From Dyella sp. OK004 (GTDB lineage: Bacteria; Pseudomonadota; Gammaproteobacteria; Xanthomonadales; Rhodanobacteraceae), in assembly GCF_900114495.1 (NCBI RefSeq), contig NZ_FOZI01000005.1:334360-398359 (forward strand): DNA of 64,000 bases, in the 5' to 3' direction. Below, piece by piece: positions 35,694-46,288 of this stretch; position 1 is the first letter of the stretch, and each line of letters starts with the position of its first letter. The notes beneath the pieces were generated by a model. That model ran no database searches, was not told where the DNA came from, and saw only the letters and a program-made list of their open reading frames with translations. The position numbers and the translations under genes are program-made.

Positions 35694-35721
35694 AACGGCG
35701 CTCCGCAAGCGGAGCGCCGTT
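35694..35721 (-). terminator. Intrinsic terminator of tRNA-Ala
   Basis: Perfect 13-bp arms AACGGCGCTCCGC and GCGGAGCGCCGTT with a 2-nt loop; read on the minus strand it is followed by TTGTTTT. It lies 15 bp past the tRNA 3' end. Confidence 0.85.
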
Positions 35722-35736
35722 CTGGCTGGATAGGAT

Positions 35737-35812
35737 TGGTGGAGCGGAGGAGGATCGAACTCCCGACCTCTGCATTGCGAACGCAGCGCTCTCCCAGCTG
35801 AGCTACCGCCCC
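35737..35812 (-). tRNA. tRNA-Ala (anticodon CGC)
   Basis: 76 nt with encoded CCA. Acceptor GGGGCGG pairs with CCGCTCC, including the G3-U70 wobble that identifies alanine tRNAs. Anticodon loop TTCGCAA gives CGC; T-loop TTCGATC. Confidence 0.96.
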
Positions 35813-35876
35813 ACGCGAGCCGCGAATGTTAGCAGCGGCGTCCAGTGTCCGCCAAGCCCCTGGTCTGGCGCGAATC

Positions 35877-36992
35877 TCAGCCAGGCAGCAGACGGGCAAG
35901 GCGGTCATGCAGCTGCTCGCGGCGCCAGCCTTCGAGGAAGTCGGGCCAGCGGCAGGTGACCACATATTCCTCCAGCGCTTTGCGCGGGCAGAGCAGGCCG
36001 GCGGGAAGGTCGAGTTCGAGGGCGAGCGCGTCAACCTGATCTTTCATGGCCGCCAGGGATTTCTTGGCATCGCCTTGCGGTGTGCCGGGAATGGCGGCCG
36101 TAGCGGCGATGTCGTCGTCGGTGATCGGCAGGGCGAGCAAGTCGAACAGTTCACCGCGTTGAGGTGTACGCAAAGCACGCTGGCCACGGCTGCGCTGCTC
36201 GAGGTCCGCGGCATTGAGTGGTGGCTGCTGGGCCAGGTTCATGGCGAGGGCATCTTCGAGCAGCCAGGGGCGCGGTCGGTCGAGCTGGCGTGCGGTCTGG
36301 TCGCGCCATTGCAGGATGCGGCGCAACCTTGCCTGTTGTGCCGGCTGCCATTCGGCAGCGCCGCGAAAACCTTGCTGCGGCTGCGGGTCGCCTCCTCGGA
36401 AACAGGCGCGGCGTTTGAGGCGCTCGCAATCTTCGGCGTGCCAGGCGCTGCGGTCGCGCTGGACCAATCGCTCGGCCAGCTGTTCGTGAACGGGGGCGAG
36501 ATAGACCACGTCCAGTGTTGCGTAGGCACGCTGGGATTCGGTGAGGGGTCGCTGCATCCAGTCAGAACGTGTTTCGCCCTTGTCGAGTTCAGCGCCGACC
36601 AGTTCCGCGACCAGCGCGCGGTAGCTGATGCCTAACCCCATACCGGTGAACGCCGCGGCGATCTGTGTGTCGAACAATTGCCGCGGGCCGCCGGGTAGCA
36701 GTGGCGCCAGGGCTTCGAGATCTTCGCTGGCACTGTGCATCACTGTGATGGTGTCGCCCTGGCCAAGTTGCGGGCGTAACGCATCGCCGATGTCGAAGGC
36801 GAGCGGATCGACCAGTGCGTAACGCCCCTGCCAGCCGAGCTGCAACAAGGCCAGCTGCGGATAGAACGTGTTCCGGCGCATGAACTCGGTGTCGAGATCG
36901 AGCGAGGCGTGGGCGGGCAAGGCGGCGAGCCACTGCTCGAGTGCGTCGCGACTGGTGATCCAGTCCGCGGCCGGCGTGGTGGGGAGTTGCAT
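35877..36992 (-). CDS. rnd: Ribonuclease D
   Basis: 3'-5' exoribonuclease that trims tRNA precursors. 371 residues. DEDDy exonuclease motifs: LDLDTEFMRRNTFYP (Exo I), VMHSASEDLEAL (Exo II), and YATLDVVYLAPVHEQL (Exo III with Tyr). One HRDC domain follows (WRDQTARQLDRPRPWLLEDALAM), then the second helical domain. It stands alone beside tRNA-Ala. Confidence 0.95.
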   Translation of the reverse strand: MQLPTTPAADWITSRDALEQWLAALPAHASLDLDTEFMRRNTFYPQLALLQLGWQGRYALVDPLAFDIGDALRPQLGQGDTITVMHSASEDLEALAPLLPGGPRQLFDTQIAAAFTGMGLGISYRALVAELVGAELDKGETRSDWMQRPLTESQRAYATLDVVYLAPVHEQLAERLVQRDRSAWHAEDCERLKRRACFRGGDPQPQQGFRGAAEWQPAQQARLRRILQWRDQTARQLDRPRPWLLEDALAMNLAQQPPLNAADLEQRSRGQRALRTPQRGELFDLLALPITDDDIAATAAIPGTPQGDAKKSLAAMKDQVDALALELDLPAGLLCPRKALEEYVVTCRWPDFLEGWRREQLHDRLARLLPG

Positions 36993-37100
36993 TCAAGCTT
37001 CCTTGGAATACCTGACAGGTGATGTCGCTCATTGTCCTGTCAGGGGTTTGTGCCTATGTTTAGCGAAGCACCATAGCAGGCCGCCCAAGGACGCCCAACC

Positions 37101-39053
37101 ATGCCGAGCAAGGAAACCGTACGACGACAGCGCACCATGGGTGGAGCGGTTGGCGTAGTCGTGCTTGGCATGGCGCTGGTCTATCACTTTTTTCCGCGCG
37201 TGTTTCATGTCGATCCCACGCGGGTGGCGACACAGCGCGGGATGAACCTGGGGCCGGTGTCGGCGTCGTCGAATGGAGCGCGTCTTCAGGCGACGGCGGG
37301 TGCGCAGGCAGAGCTTGATGCGGGACCGCCGTTGACCCTGGCGCCAACCGATGTGATCGTTGCCCGCATGGGCAACAAGAATGCGCACCTGCCTGAGCAG
37401 CTCAGCGCCGATACGCCGGAGGTGGAGGCGCTGCTCGATCGTGCCGGGAAGGCGTTGCGTGCCGGTCAACTGGTGGGCGACAAGGACGGCGCCGCCGCAC
37501 TTTATGCCGAAGCGCTCAAGCTGAAGCCGGATAGCCGCCGGGCCGCGCAAGGTATGTATGAGGTGCGTGCGCGGCTAGTGGCGGAGATCGGTCAGGACAT
37601 CGCGGTGGGTGATGCCGAGTCGGCCGGTGAGTTGCTCGGGTCGCTCAAGACGCTGCCCAATGCGCAGGATGACGTGACCCAGCTCGAAACCAAGCTGAAG
37701 ACCCTGGCCCAAGTGCGCCCGATGCTGGCGAAGGCGGCGAGCCTGCTGCAGCAGGGCAAGGTGGATCAGCCGAAGGGCAATAACGCACTGGAACTGTATC
37801 GGGATGTCCAGCAGCTCGATCCCGAGAATGCCGTGGCGGGGCAGGGTATTTCCCAGGTGCAGCGTGCGGTGCTCGATCGTGCGCTGGCCGCAGTGGCGCA
37901 GAACGAATTCAAGGATGCAAGCGATGCGCTGACCGAAGCGGGCGCGATTCTGCCCGGTTCGCAGCAGTTGCAGGATGTGCAGGGGCGTGTCGACGGGATT
38001 CGCCATCAGCGCGCCAGCGGGGTGTTGGCACAGGCACGCTCCGCGCTTGACGCCGGCAACCTGGCGTTGGCGCAGCAGCTCGCCGAGCAGGCCAAGGAGC
38101 TCAGCGCCGATGTTCCCGGGCTCAACGATTTTCAGGAGCGGCTGACCAATGCCCGTTTGTACGCCAGCTACAAGCCGGGGCAGGTTTTCAACGACCGCTA
38201 CGTAGATCTGCCGGGGCAGACGCCAGCGATGGTGGTGGTGCCCACCGGCAACTTCGCCATGGGAGCGCGTGACGATGAAACGGGGCGCAGCGATTCGGAA
38301 TCGCCACAGCATCAGGTGACCATCGCCAAAGGCTTCGCCATGGCGCGTGCTGAGGTCACCATCGGGCAGTTCCGCGAATTCGTGCGCGCCAGCAGCTACC
38401 AGCCGGATTCAGTGAAATTGGGCGGAGCCAGTGTTTACGACGAGCGCAGCGGTGCGCTTCGCGACGATCCTGACGCTACCTGGCAGAGCGATTACGCCGG
38501 CCGCAACACCAGTGATGACAAGCTGCCAGTGGTGAATGTCTCGTGGAACGACGCCAAGGCTTATGCCGACTGGCTCAGCCAGCGCACCGGCAAGCGCTAT
38601 CGTTTGCCCAGCGAGGCGGAATTTGAGTACACGCTACGTGGTGGCACGACCACGCGTTATTGGTGGGGTAACGGCACACCACCGCGCAAGGTGGAGAACC
38701 TCACCGGCAGCGGTGACCGTTCGCAGAGCGGGCGGCGCTGGAGCAATGCTTTCGCCAATTACCGCGATGGTTACTGGGGACCCGCGCCCGTGATGAGTTT
38801 CGAGGCCAATCCGTATGGCCTGTATGACATCGACGGCAACGTGTCCGAGTGGGTTCAGGACTGCTGGCATGACAACTATGTGCGGGCGCCGCTGGACGGT
38901 GCTGCCTGGGTCAATCCCGGGTGCTCAGTGCGTGTGGTGCGTGGCGGCTCGTGGGGAAGTTCGCCTGAGCAAGTGCGTTCGGCCTATCGTCAGGGGGCGG
39001 ACGGCAGCGTGCGTAACGGCCGTGTCGGCTTCCGCGTGTTGCGGGAGCTTTGA
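37101..39053 (+). CDS. Membrane-anchored TPR-like protein with SUMF1 domain
   Basis: 650 residues. A membrane helix lies at about residues 13-31 (GGAVGVVVLGMALVYHFF), with little ahead of it, so the bulk is periplasmic. Residues 110-360 are Ala/Gln-rich TPR-like helices (ALYAEALKLKPDSRRAAQGM, ALELYRDVQQLDPENAVAGQG). From about 370 comes a formylglycine-generating-enzyme/SUMF1 fold: MVVVPTGNFAMG, SWNDAKAYADWLSQRTGKRYRLPSEAEFEYTLRGG in pieces, NPYGLYDIDGNVSEWVQDCW, RVVRGGSWGSSPEQVRSAYR, GFRVLREL. The Cys pair of true FGE is absent where the family has it after RGGSW, so sulfatase activation is unlikely; a binding or structural role is more likely. Confidence 0.83.
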   Translation: MPSKETVRRQRTMGGAVGVVVLGMALVYHFFPRVFHVDPTRVATQRGMNLGPVSASSNGARLQATAGAQAELDAGPPLTLAPTDVIVARMGNKNAHLPEQLSADTPEVEALLDRAGKALRAGQLVGDKDGAAALYAEALKLKPDSRRAAQGMYEVRARLVAEIGQDIAVGDAESAGELLGSLKTLPNAQDDVTQLETKLKTLAQVRPMLAKAASLLQQGKVDQPKGNNALELYRDVQQLDPENAVAGQGISQVQRAVLDRALAAVAQNEFKDASDALTEAGAILPGSQQLQDVQGRVDGIRHQRASGVLAQARSALDAGNLALAQQLAEQAKELSADVPGLNDFQERLTNARLYASYKPGQVFNDRYVDLPGQTPAMVVVPTGNFAMGARDDETGRSDSESPQHQVTIAKGFAMARAEVTIGQFREFVRASSYQPDSVKLGGASVYDERSGALRDDPDATWQSDYAGRNTSDDKLPVVNVSWNDAKAYADWLSQRTGKRYRLPSEAEFEYTLRGGTTTRYWWGNGTPPRKVENLTGSGDRSQSGRRWSNAFANYRDGYWGPAPVMSFEANPYGLYDIDGNVSEWVQDCWHDNYVRAPLDGAAWVNPGCSVRVVRGGSWGSSPEQVRSAYRQGADGSVRNGRVGFRVLREL

Positions 39054-39290
39054 GTTTTCCGCTGAAAAATACTTTTCGCTCAAGGCCTTCGCTGCATGAG
39101 TCGGGACGTGGCGGATTCCCTTGTGTTGCCGCCGCACGCAACCGTAAAATGGCCCGCTTTCGTGTAAGGGAATCATCGACTTAGGGCGAGGTGCTCGGAT
39201 ACGGGGCGGGAGGCGAGCGCGGGCTTGATGTTCGCGGTAATCCCCTTTGAAATCCGTGGCTTGTGGGCATCTCCTCACGGTTGCGCTGAT

Positions 39291-39375
39291 GCGAGAGTGG
39301 CGGAATTGGTAGACGCACCAGATTTAGGTTCTGGCGGTTAATCCCGTGCGGGTTCGAGTCCCGCCTTTCGCACCA
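39291..39375 (+). tRNA. tRNA-Leu (anticodon TAG)
   Basis: 85 nt with a long variable arm and encoded CCA. Acceptor GCGAGAG with CTTTCGC, anticodon stem CCAG/CTGG region with loop containing TAG, T-loop TTCGAGT. Confidence 0.95.
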
Positions 39376-39451
39376 TCCCTTTGTTTTTGCAGGCGGCCGG
39401 GGGCCGCCGGCGCCTGTGACGGGCGCACTTTCAGGTACTCCAGGAGACGTC

Positions 39452-40744
39452 ATGCAGGTTTCGGTTGAAAACGTCGGCAAGCTCGAGCGCAAGCTCACGG
39501 TGAAATTCCCCGCAGAGCGCTTCGAGACGCAGGTGACTGCGCGTATCGCAGAAATGGGCCGCACTGTGCGCCTGAAGGGTTTCCGTCCGGGCAAGGTGCC
39601 TACCACGGTGATCCAGCAGCGCTTTGGCGACCAGGTTCGCGGCGAAGTGCTGTCCGACCTCATCGGTACCACGCTGCGTCAGGCGGTGGAGCAGGAAAAG
39701 CTGCGCCCGATCGCCAACCCGTCGGTGGATACCACCGGCCGCCCGGAGAACGGCGAGATCACCTATACCGCCACCTTCGAGATCATGCCGGAGTTCCCGG
39801 AGGTCGACGTGGCCGCGCTGGAGATCAAGCGCCCGGTGGCTGAAGTGACCGATGCCGATATCGAGAAGATGATCGAGACCCTGCGCGCGCAGCGCCGCAG
39901 CTTCGATCCGGTGGAGCGTGCCTCCGCCGAGGGTGATTTCGTGATGTTCGAGTACGCCGCCGTTGCCGGTGACTACCGTTTCCCGACCGAAGGTCTGGAG
40001 CGCGCCGGTAGCGTGCTGGGCTCGGGCACCCTGTTCAAGGCGCTAGACGAGGCGCTGATCGGTCGCAAGGCCGATGACTCCTTCGAGAGCGAGATTGCTT
40101 TCCCGGCGGATTTCCGCAATGAAAAGCTGGCCGGCCAGACCGCCCAGGTCAGCTTCAAGATCGTCAAGGTGCAGGAGCCCAAGCTCCCGACCGTGGACGC
40201 TGAGTTCGCCAAGCTGTTCGGTATCACCGACGGCGATCTGGACAATTTCCGCAAGGAAGTGCGCGCCAACCTCGAGCGCGAACTGAAGGCGACCCTGATG
40301 GCGCGCCTGAAGTCAGAAGTGGCCGAAAAGCTGGCCGACGCCCATCCGGAGCTGGATGTGCCGAAGGTGATGGTGCAGTCCGAAGCCCAGAACCTTGCTG
40401 CCGGCAGCGTGCCGCGTGGCCAGCAGCCGCCGCCGCAATTGGTCGAGGCAGCCGCCCCGATCGCGCGCAAGCGCGTTATCGCAGGCCTGCTGATGGGCGA
40501 AATCGCCCGCAAGCAGGAGCTCAAGCTCGATCGCACCCGCGTCGCCGAGCAGCTGGCCGCGATTGCCTCGACCTACGAGGAGCCGGAGAAGGTCATTGAA
40601 CTCTATAACGGCGACCCCCAATTGATGTCCGGGCTGCAGAACCGCGTGATGGAAGACCAGGTGGCCGTGTGGGTGGCGGACAACGCCAAGACCACCGACG
40701 AAACCCTGAGCTTCGACGAGGTCATGCGCCCGGTCAGTGCCTGA
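39452..40744 (+). CDS. tig: Trigger factor
   Basis: Ribosome-bound chaperone and prolyl isomerase. 430 residues from the ATG at 39452 with AGGAG 5 bp ahead. The ribosome-binding loop is GFRPGKVP, the FKBP-like domain carries [10 protein letters not shown] and [26 protein letters not shown] in pieces, and the C-terminal helical domain ends in [10 protein letters not shown]. It heads the usual tig-clpP-clpX-lon block. Confidence 0.97.
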   Translation: MQVSVENVGKLERKLTVKFPAERFETQVTARIAEMGRTVRLKGFRPGKVPTTVIQQRFGDQVRGEVLSDLIGTTLRQAVEQEKLRPIANPSVDTTGRPENGEITYTATFEIMPEFPEVDVAALEIKRPVAEVTDADIEKMIETLRAQRRSFDPVERASAEGDFVMFEYAAVAGDYRFPTEGLERAGSVLGSGTLFKALDEALIGRKADDSFESEIAFPADFRNEKLAGQTAQVSFKIVKVQEPKLPTVDAEFAKLFGITDGDLDNFRKEVRANLERELKATLMARLKSEVAEKLADAHPELDVPKVMVQSEAQNLAAGSVPRGQQPPPQLVEAAAPIARKRVIAGLLMGEIARKQELKLDRTRVAEQLAAIASTYEEPEKVIELYNGDPQLMSGLQNRVMEDQVAVWVADNAKTTDETLSFDEVMRPVSA

Positions 40745-40784
40745 GGCGTATAAGATCAGGCCCATCAACCGGAGAGCGACAAGC

Positions 40785-41414
40785 ATGGCCATGGATCAGA
40801 TCCAGAACCTCAACCTGGTACCTATCGTTGTCGAGCAGACCGCTCGTGGCGAGCGCTCGTATGACATCTACTCGCGCCTGCTGAAGGAGCGTGTCATCTT
40901 CCTCGTCGGCGAAGTCAACGATCAGGTTGCCAACCTGCTGGTCGCGCAGATGCTGTTCCTTGAATCGGAAAATCCGGACAAGGACATACATCTCTATATC
41001 AACAGCCCGGGCGGTGCGGTCACCGCCGGGCTGGCGATCTACGACACCATGCAGTTCGTCAAGCCCGACGTCAGCACCATGTGTATCGGCCAGGCCTGCA
41101 GTGCGGCCTCGCTGTTGTTGATGGCTGGTGCCAAGGGCAAGCGCTATTCGCTGCCAAATTCGCGCGTGATGATCCATCAGCCGTCGGGTGGCGCCCGCGG
41201 CCAGGCGACCGATATCGAAATCCAGGCGCAGGAAATTCTGTACCTGCGTCGCCGCCTGAACGACATCTATGTGCAACACACGGGCCAGCCGCTCGACAAG
41301 ATCGAGCGGGACATGGAGCGCGACCGCTTCATGAGCGCCGAGGCCGCCCGTGAGTACGGCCTGATCGACCAGGTGCTGGACCGCCGGGCGGTCGAGACGG
41401 TCAAGTCGGCCTGA
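40785..41414 (+). CDS. clpP: ATP-dependent Clp protease proteolytic subunit
   Basis: 209 residues from the ATG at 40785 (GGAGAG ahead). Serine protease of the ClpXP complex. Ser106 lies in [19 protein letters not shown], the catalytic His in [10 protein letters not shown], and the Asp in the [16 protein letters not shown] region. Family opening [22 protein letters not shown] is intact. It lies 40 bp after tig. Confidence 0.98.
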   Translation: MAMDQIQNLNLVPIVVEQTARGERSYDIYSRLLKERVIFLVGEVNDQVANLLVAQMLFLESENPDKDIHLYINSPGGAVTAGLAIYDTMQFVKPDVSTMCIGQACSAASLLLMAGAKGKRYSLPNSRVMIHQPSGGARGQATDIEIQAQEILYLRRRLNDIYVQHTGQPLDKIERDMERDRFMSAEAAREYGLIDQVLDRRAVETVKSA

Positions 41415-41442
41415 TTTGCGGCCGTTATAGAGCTTGAAAGCC

Positions 41443-41474
41443 GGGTTCTGCGTCTGGAATCGGACGCGGAACCC
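41443..41474 (+). promoter_or_regulatory. Hairpin in the clpP-clpX spacer
   Basis: Twelve paired positions (GGGTTCTGCGTC with GACGCGGAACCC, one G-T pair) around an 8-nt loop, 45 bp ahead of clpX. No T run directly follows. It may modulate read-through from clpP or mRNA processing. Confidence 0.5.
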
Positions 41475-41518
41475 TGTGCTATTCTCGCCTCGCAACCGAT
41501 TTACAGCAGGGTTACAGC

Positions 41519-42811
41519 ATGACTGACGAGCGGCAGGGCCGTTCCAACGACAGCGGCAAGATTCTCTACTGCTCCTTCTGCGGCAAGAGCCAGCATGAAG
41601 TGCGCAAGCTGATCGCGGGTCCTTCCGTGTTCATCTGCGACGAGTGCGTGGAGCTTTGCAACGACATCATCCGCGAGGAGTTGGAGGAGAAGGCCGCCTC
41701 CGGGCGAAACCAGCTGCCCAAGCCGCGCGAGATCATGGAGACGCTCGACCAGTACGTGGTCGGCCAGACCCGCGCCAAGAAGGCGCTGGCGGTGGCGGTG
41801 TACAACCACTACAAGCGTATGGAGTCGCGCTCGAAGAGCGACGAAATCGAGCTCGGCAAGTCCAACATTCTCCTGATCGGTCCGACCGGTTCGGGCAAGA
41901 CGCTGCTGGCGGAAACGCTGGCCCGTCTGCTCAACGTGCCGTTCACCATCGCCGATGCCACCACGCTGACCGAAGCTGGTTACGTGGGTGAGGATGTCGA
42001 GAACATCATTCAGAAGTTGCTGCAGAAGTGCGACTACGACGTCGACAAGGCGCAGTCGGGCATCGTCTATATCGACGAAATCGACAAGATCTCGCGTAAG
42101 AGCGAGAACCCGTCGATCACTCGCGACGTGTCGGGCGAAGGCGTGCAGCAGGCGCTGTTGAAGTTGATCGAGGGCACGTTGGCCTCGGTGCCGCCGCAGG
42201 GCGGTCGCAAGCATCCGCAGCAGGAATTCCTGCAGGTCGATACCAAGAACATCCTTTTCATCTGCGGTGGTGCATTCGCCGGTCTGGAGAAGGTGATTCA
42301 GCAGCGCTCCGAAACCACGGGTATCGGCTTCTCGGCCGAAGTGCGCAGCAAGGAGCGCACCGAAAACCTGGGTAAGGTGCTGGCTGATGTAGAGCCTGCT
42401 GACCTTGTGCGTTTCGGTTTGATTCCGGAGTTTGTCGGCCGCCTGCCGGTGGTTGCTACTCTCGACGAGCTGGACGAGCCGGCCCTGGTCAAGATCCTGA
42501 CCGAGCCGAGGAACGCCGTCACCAAGCAGTTCAAGAAACTGTTCGAGATGGAAGGCGTGGAGCTGGAGTTCCGTCCGGAGGCTCTGCAGGCGATCGCCCG
42601 CAAAGCACTCAAGCGCAAGACGGGCGCTCGTGGCCTGCGCACCATCCTGGAGCAGGTGCTGCTCGACACCATGTATGAGCTGCCCTCGCTAGAGCATGTC
42701 AGCAAGGTGGTCGTGGATGATGCGGTGATCAATGGTCAGGCTGAGCCTTATCTGATTTACCGCGGCAATCTGCAGCAGCGCGTAGCAGGTGAGGGCGGCG
42801 ACGCCGCCTGA
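41519..42811 (+). CDS. clpX: Clp protease ATP-binding subunit ClpX
   Basis: AAA+ unfoldase that feeds substrates to ClpP. 430 residues. N-terminal zinc finger with four Cys (CSFCG and CDECVELC), Walker A GPTGSGKT, Walker [11 protein letters not shown], the GYVGEDVE pore loop, RSKERTENL with the RKH-like pore-2 region, and the GAR sensor-2 motif ([14 protein letters not shown]). Sits 104 bp after clpP. Confidence 0.98.
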   Translation: MTDERQGRSNDSGKILYCSFCGKSQHEVRKLIAGPSVFICDECVELCNDIIREELEEKAASGRNQLPKPREIMETLDQYVVGQTRAKKALAVAVYNHYKRMESRSKSDEIELGKSNILLIGPTGSGKTLLAETLARLLNVPFTIADATTLTEAGYVGEDVENIIQKLLQKCDYDVDKAQSGIVYIDEIDKISRKSENPSITRDVSGEGVQQALLKLIEGTLASVPPQGGRKHPQQEFLQVDTKNILFICGGAFAGLEKVIQQRSETTGIGFSAEVRSKERTENLGKVLADVEPADLVRFGLIPEFVGRLPVVATLDELDEPALVKILTEPRNAVTKQFKKLFEMEGVELEFRPEALQAIARKALKRKTGARGLRTILEQVLLDTMYELPSLEHVSKVVVDDAVINGQAEPYLIYRGNLQQRVAGEGGDAA

Positions 42812-42835
42812 AAACCGGCCATAGCCTGAACGAAG

Positions 42836-42866
42836 CGGCTCCGGCATTGCGCCGGGGCCGTTTTTG
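42836..42866 (+). terminator. Intrinsic terminator after clpX
   Basis: Stem CGGCTCCGGC/GCCGGGGCCG with one G-T pair, followed by TTTTTGTTTT, 25 bp after the clpX stop. It separates clpX from lon. Confidence 0.85.
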
Positions 42867-42981
42867 TTTTCCGCGAAGCTATCTGCACTTGTGTGGAAGC
42901 AGCCTCACCTCCACTTGACGGAAAGATGCCTCCGGCGCAGTGTCGGGGCGTAGTCGCATTACTCCCCGAGGGACCTTTTAC

Positions 42982-45486
42982 ATGGCAAAAAATGCCCCCC
43001 TTCCTGTCGCCAGCGGAGCCGCGCTGGACGCCCTGCCGGTACTGCCGCTGCGCGACGTGGTGGTCTACCCTCACATGGTCATCCCGCTCTTCGTCGGCCG
43101 TGACAAGTCGATGCGCGCGCTTGAGCGTGCCATGGAGGGTGAGCGGCAGATCCTCCTCGTAGCGCAGAAGAGCCCTGACATCGATGATCCGGCTGTGGCC
43201 GATCTGCACGAGATCGGTACGCTCGCCGGTGTGCTGCAATTGCTGAAGCTGCCCGATGGCACCGTAAAGGTGCTGGTCGAAGGTCAGGCACGCGTCTCCG
43301 TTGAGAAGTATCAGGAAGACGGCGGTATGCTGATGGCGACGTCGCGCGTCATCGAGCCCGTCTACAGCAACAAAGAACGTGAGCTCGATGTGGTATCGCG
43401 CACGTTGATCTCGCTGTTCGAGCAGTTGGTGAAGCAAAGCCGCAAGCTGCCGCCGGAAGTGTTGGCGACCTTGTCGGGCATCGACGACCCATCGCGCGTC
43501 GCGGACTCCATCGCGGCGCACCTTTCCGTGCGCATGGCTGATAAGCAGAAAGTGCTCGAGACTTCCGATGTCGGTCAGCGCCTGGAGCTGCTCATCGGCC
43601 TGGTCGATGGCGAGATGGACTTGCAGCAGGTAGAGAAGCGCATCCGCGGTCGCGTGAAGTCGCAGATGGAGAAGAGTCAGCGCGAGTACTACCTCAACGA
43701 ACAAATGAAGGCTATCCAGAAAGAGCTCGGCGAGAGCGAGGAAGGCCCGAACGAGATCGAAGAGCTGCAGAAGAAGATTGAACAGGCAGGCATGCCCAAG
43801 GCCGTGCTGGCCAAGGCGCGCCAGGAGTTCAGCAAGCTGCGCCAGATGTCGCCGATGTCGGCCGAGGCCACGGTGGTGCGCAACTACCTGGACTGGCTGG
43901 TCGGTGTGCCGTGGAAGAAGCGCAGCAAAGTGCGTAAGGATCTGCAGCTCGCGCAGGACGTTCTCGACGCCGATCACTTCGGCCTGGAGAAGGTCAAGGA
44001 GCGCATCCTTGAATACCTGGCCGTGCAGCAGCGTGTGAACGCCATGAAGGGTCCGATCCTCTGCCTGGTCGGTCCGCCCGGTGTCGGCAAGACTTCGCTG
44101 GGTCAGTCAATCGCCAAGGCAACCAACCGCAAATTCGTCCGCATGAGCCTCGGCGGTGTGCGCGACGAGGCTGAAATCCGTGGCCATCGCCGTACCTATA
44201 TCGGTTCGATGCCGGGACGCATCGTGCAGAACATGAACAAGATCGGGACCAAGAACCCGCTGTTCGTGCTGGACGAAATCGACAAGATGTCGATGGACTT
44301 CCGCGGCGATCCGTCTTCGGCATTGCTGGAGGTGCTCGATCCGGAACAGAACCACGCATTCAATGACCATTACCTGGAGGTCGATCTCGACCTGTCCGAG
44401 GTGATGTGGATCGCTACGGCGAACTCGCTCAATATTCCTGGCCCGTTGCTCGATCGCATGGAGGTCATTCGCATCCCGGGTTATACCGAAGATGAGAAGC
44501 TGGCGATTGCGCAGAAATACCTGCTCCCCAAACAGTTGAAGGCAAATGGGCTGAAGTCGGAAGAGTTGAGCGTGTCCGAGGATGCCGTGCGCGACATCGT
44601 GCGCTATTACACGCGCGAATCGGGTGTGCGTAATCTGGAGCGCGAGATATCCAAGATCTGCCGTAAGGTAGTAAAGGAATTGACCCTTGGCGAGCTGAAG
44701 AAGAGCAAGGTGAAGGCCAAGGCTTCGGCCGCAAAGACGGCCAAATCCAAGGCCAAGCCGGCGCCGGGTCATGCCAAGGTCGATTCGTCCAATCTCGAGC
44801 ACTATCTGGGTGTTCGCCGCTTCGATTTCGGGCGCAAGGAGCTTCAGAACGAAGTTGGCCTGGTCACGGGTTTGGCCTGGACCCAGGTCGGCGGCGATCT
44901 GCTCAGCATCGAGGCTTCAGTGGTTGCCGGCAAAGGGCGGTTGGTGAATACCGGCCAGCTTGGCGACGTCATGAAGGAGTCGATCCAGGCGGCGCTCACG
45001 GTGGTTCGCGCTCGTGCCGAACGGCTGGGTATCGATCCGGAGTTCCATCAGAAGCTCGACCTGCATATTCACGTACCGGAGGGTGCGACGCCGAAGGACG
45101 GCCCCAGCGCAGGTATCGCCATGTGCACGGCACTGGTCTCCGCTTTGACCAAGGTGCCGGTACGCTCCGAAGTGGCGATGACCGGCGAGATAACGCTGCG
45201 CGGCCGTGTGCTGCCGATCGGCGGTCTCAAGGAGAAGCTGCTGGCGGCGCACCGTGGCGGCATCACTACCGTAATCATCCCGGAAGACAACAAGAAGGAT
45301 CTTGCGGATATCCCGGCCAATATCACCGGCTCGCTGGATATCCATCCGGTACGCTGGATCGACGAAGTGCTGGATATCGCGCTGGAGCGTCCTCTGCAGC
45401 CCCTGCAGGTCAAGCAGGAGGCAACGAAGACGGTCGAGGCGCCGATCGACGAAGAGTCAACCGAGACGGCGGTGCGTCCTCACTGA
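42982..45486 (+). CDS. lon: ATP-dependent protease Lon
   Basis: AAA+ serine protease for damaged and regulatory proteins. 834 residues from the ATG at 42982 (GAGGGA ahead). N-terminal LON domain ([23 protein letters not shown]), Walker A GPPGVGKT near residue 365, Walker [11 protein letters not shown], sensor-2 [11 protein letters not shown], and the protease Ser at about 709 in [11 protein letters not shown] with the Lys in [14 protein letters not shown]. Odd feature: a Lys/Ala-rich linker at about residues 570-604 ([19 protein letters not shown]) between the AAA+ lid and protease domains. Confidence 0.97.
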   Translation: MAKNAPLPVASGAALDALPVLPLRDVVVYPHMVIPLFVGRDKSMRALERAMEGERQILLVAQKSPDIDDPAVADLHEIGTLAGVLQLLKLPDGTVKVLVEGQARVSVEKYQEDGGMLMATSRVIEPVYSNKERELDVVSRTLISLFEQLVKQSRKLPPEVLATLSGIDDPSRVADSIAAHLSVRMADKQKVLETSDVGQRLELLIGLVDGEMDLQQVEKRIRGRVKSQMEKSQREYYLNEQMKAIQKELGESEEGPNEIEELQKKIEQAGMPKAVLAKARQEFSKLRQMSPMSAEATVVRNYLDWLVGVPWKKRSKVRKDLQLAQDVLDADHFGLEKVKERILEYLAVQQRVNAMKGPILCLVGPPGVGKTSLGQSIAKATNRKFVRMSLGGVRDEAEIRGHRRTYIGSMPGRIVQNMNKIGTKNPLFVLDEIDKMSMDFRGDPSSALLEVLDPEQNHAFNDHYLEVDLDLSEVMWIATANSLNIPGPLLDRMEVIRIPGYTEDEKLAIAQKYLLPKQLKANGLKSEELSVSEDAVRDIVRYYTRESGVRNLEREISKICRKVVKELTLGELKKSKVKAKASAAKTAKSKAKPAPGHAKVDSSNLEHYLGVRRFDFGRKELQNEVGLVTGLAWTQVGGDLLSIEASVVAGKGRLVNTGQLGDVMKESIQAALTVVRARAERLGIDPEFHQKLDLHIHVPEGATPKDGPSAGIAMCTALVSALTKVPVRSEVAMTGEITLRGRVLPIGGLKEKLLAAHRGGITTVIIPEDNKKDLADIPANITGSLDIHPVRWIDEVLDIALERPLQPLQVKQEATKTVEAPIDEESTETAVRPH

Positions 45487-45828
45487 TCTCATTTTGAGTT
45501 CCGCAAAAGCAGAAGGTGGCATGCCGCAGGCATGTCACCTTTTTGTGTGATGGATGTCCGCAGTTAGTGCATCGCGTAACGTTTCATAACATGTAATGCA
45601 AGTGCTTCCGCGTAAGCTTCAAAAACCCTGAAAGCCTTGGTATTGCTTGTATTGCGGACCCCATAGGGCACTGGTATAAAGGGCGGCACCGCAATCCTCG
45701 CGCGATGTTGGAAGCGCAGCGATGCGGGGTCGCGGGACGGCGCCAATCGGTAGCCAACCATCTAAGTCGGCGTTGTCTCGTCCCAGACTGACCACGCGGG
45801 CCGCATAATCGTTTAAGGGAGTGACTCA
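45487..45828. other. lon-hupB spacer, no gene seen
   Basis: 342 bp. It holds the lon terminator at 45513-45541 and then AT-richer DNA that probably contains the hupB promoter; short reading frames on the minus strand have no recognisable product. Confidence 0.6.
45513..45541 (+). terminator. Intrinsic terminator after lon
   Basis: Thirteen paired positions, AAGGTGGCATGCC with GGCATGTCACCTT (one G-T pair), 3-nt loop, followed by TTTTG. Confidence 0.87.
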
Positions 45829-46101
45829 ATGAATAAAACCGATCTGATCAATGCCATTGCCGAGAAGGCCGAACTCACCAAGGCTGACGCCGGTCGCGCG
45901 CTCGAGGCTTTCTTCGAGACCGTGCAGAAGGCGCTGAAGAAGGGTGACGATGTGTCGGTGGTTGGCTTTGGCACCTTCACTGTGCGCAAGCGCGCTGCCC
46001 GCACTGGTCGCAACCCGCGCACCAACGAGACGATCAAGATCAAGGCTTCGAAGGTTCCGGCCTTCAAGGCTGGCAAGACCCTGAAGGATGCCCTAAACTA
46101 A
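45829..46101 (+). CDS. hupB: DNA-binding protein HU-beta
   Basis: 90-residue nucleoid protein. Starts [20 protein letters not shown] and contains [26 protein letters not shown], the HU signature with the DNA-binding beta arm (RNPRT), ending [12 protein letters not shown]. Ribosome site GGGAGT ahead. It follows lon, as in most gammaproteobacteria, and is followed 20 bp later by tRNA-Val. Confidence 0.98.
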   Translation: MNKTDLINAIAEKAELTKADAGRALEAFFETVQKALKKGDDVSVVGFGTFTVRKRAARTGRNPRTNETIKIKASKVPAFKAGKTLKDALN

Positions 46102-46121
46102 GCGGCTCTCCGCCTGGTTTT

Positions 46122-46196
46122 GGGTGCTTAGCTCAGCGGTAGAGCGTCGCCCTTACAAGGCGAGGGTCGTAGGTTCGATCCCTACAGCACCCACCA
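46122..46196 (+). tRNA. tRNA-Val (anticodon TAC)
   Basis: 75 nt with CCA. Acceptor GGGTGCT with AGCACCC, D arm GCTC..GAGC, anticodon loop CTTACAA, T-loop TTCGATC. Eight bp before tRNA-Asp, so likely one transcript, possibly with hupB. Confidence 0.97.
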
Positions 46197-46204
46197 AAAA
46201 CTGC

Positions 46205-46281
46205 GGAGCGGTAGTTCAGTCGGTTAGAATGCTGGCCTGTCACGCCGGAGGTCGCGGGTTCGAGTCCCGTCCGCTCCGCCA
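46205..46281 (+). tRNA. tRNA-Asp (anticodon GTC)
   Basis: 77 nt with CCA. Acceptor GGAGCGG with CCGCTCC, anticodon loop CTGTCAC, T-loop TTCGAGT. Identical in sequence to the tRNA-Asp on the other strand at 59280-59356. Confidence 0.97.
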
Positions 46282-46288
46282 CAGTTCG

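Noticed and set aside
37101..39053. True formylglycine-generating enzyme
   Set aside because: The SUMF1 fold is present but the catalytic Cys after RGGSW is replaced and no sulfatase is nearby.
42867..42981. Heat-shock (sigma-32) promoter of lon
   Set aside because: A CTTGAC-like element is present, but no matching -10 at proper spacing could be read with confidence.
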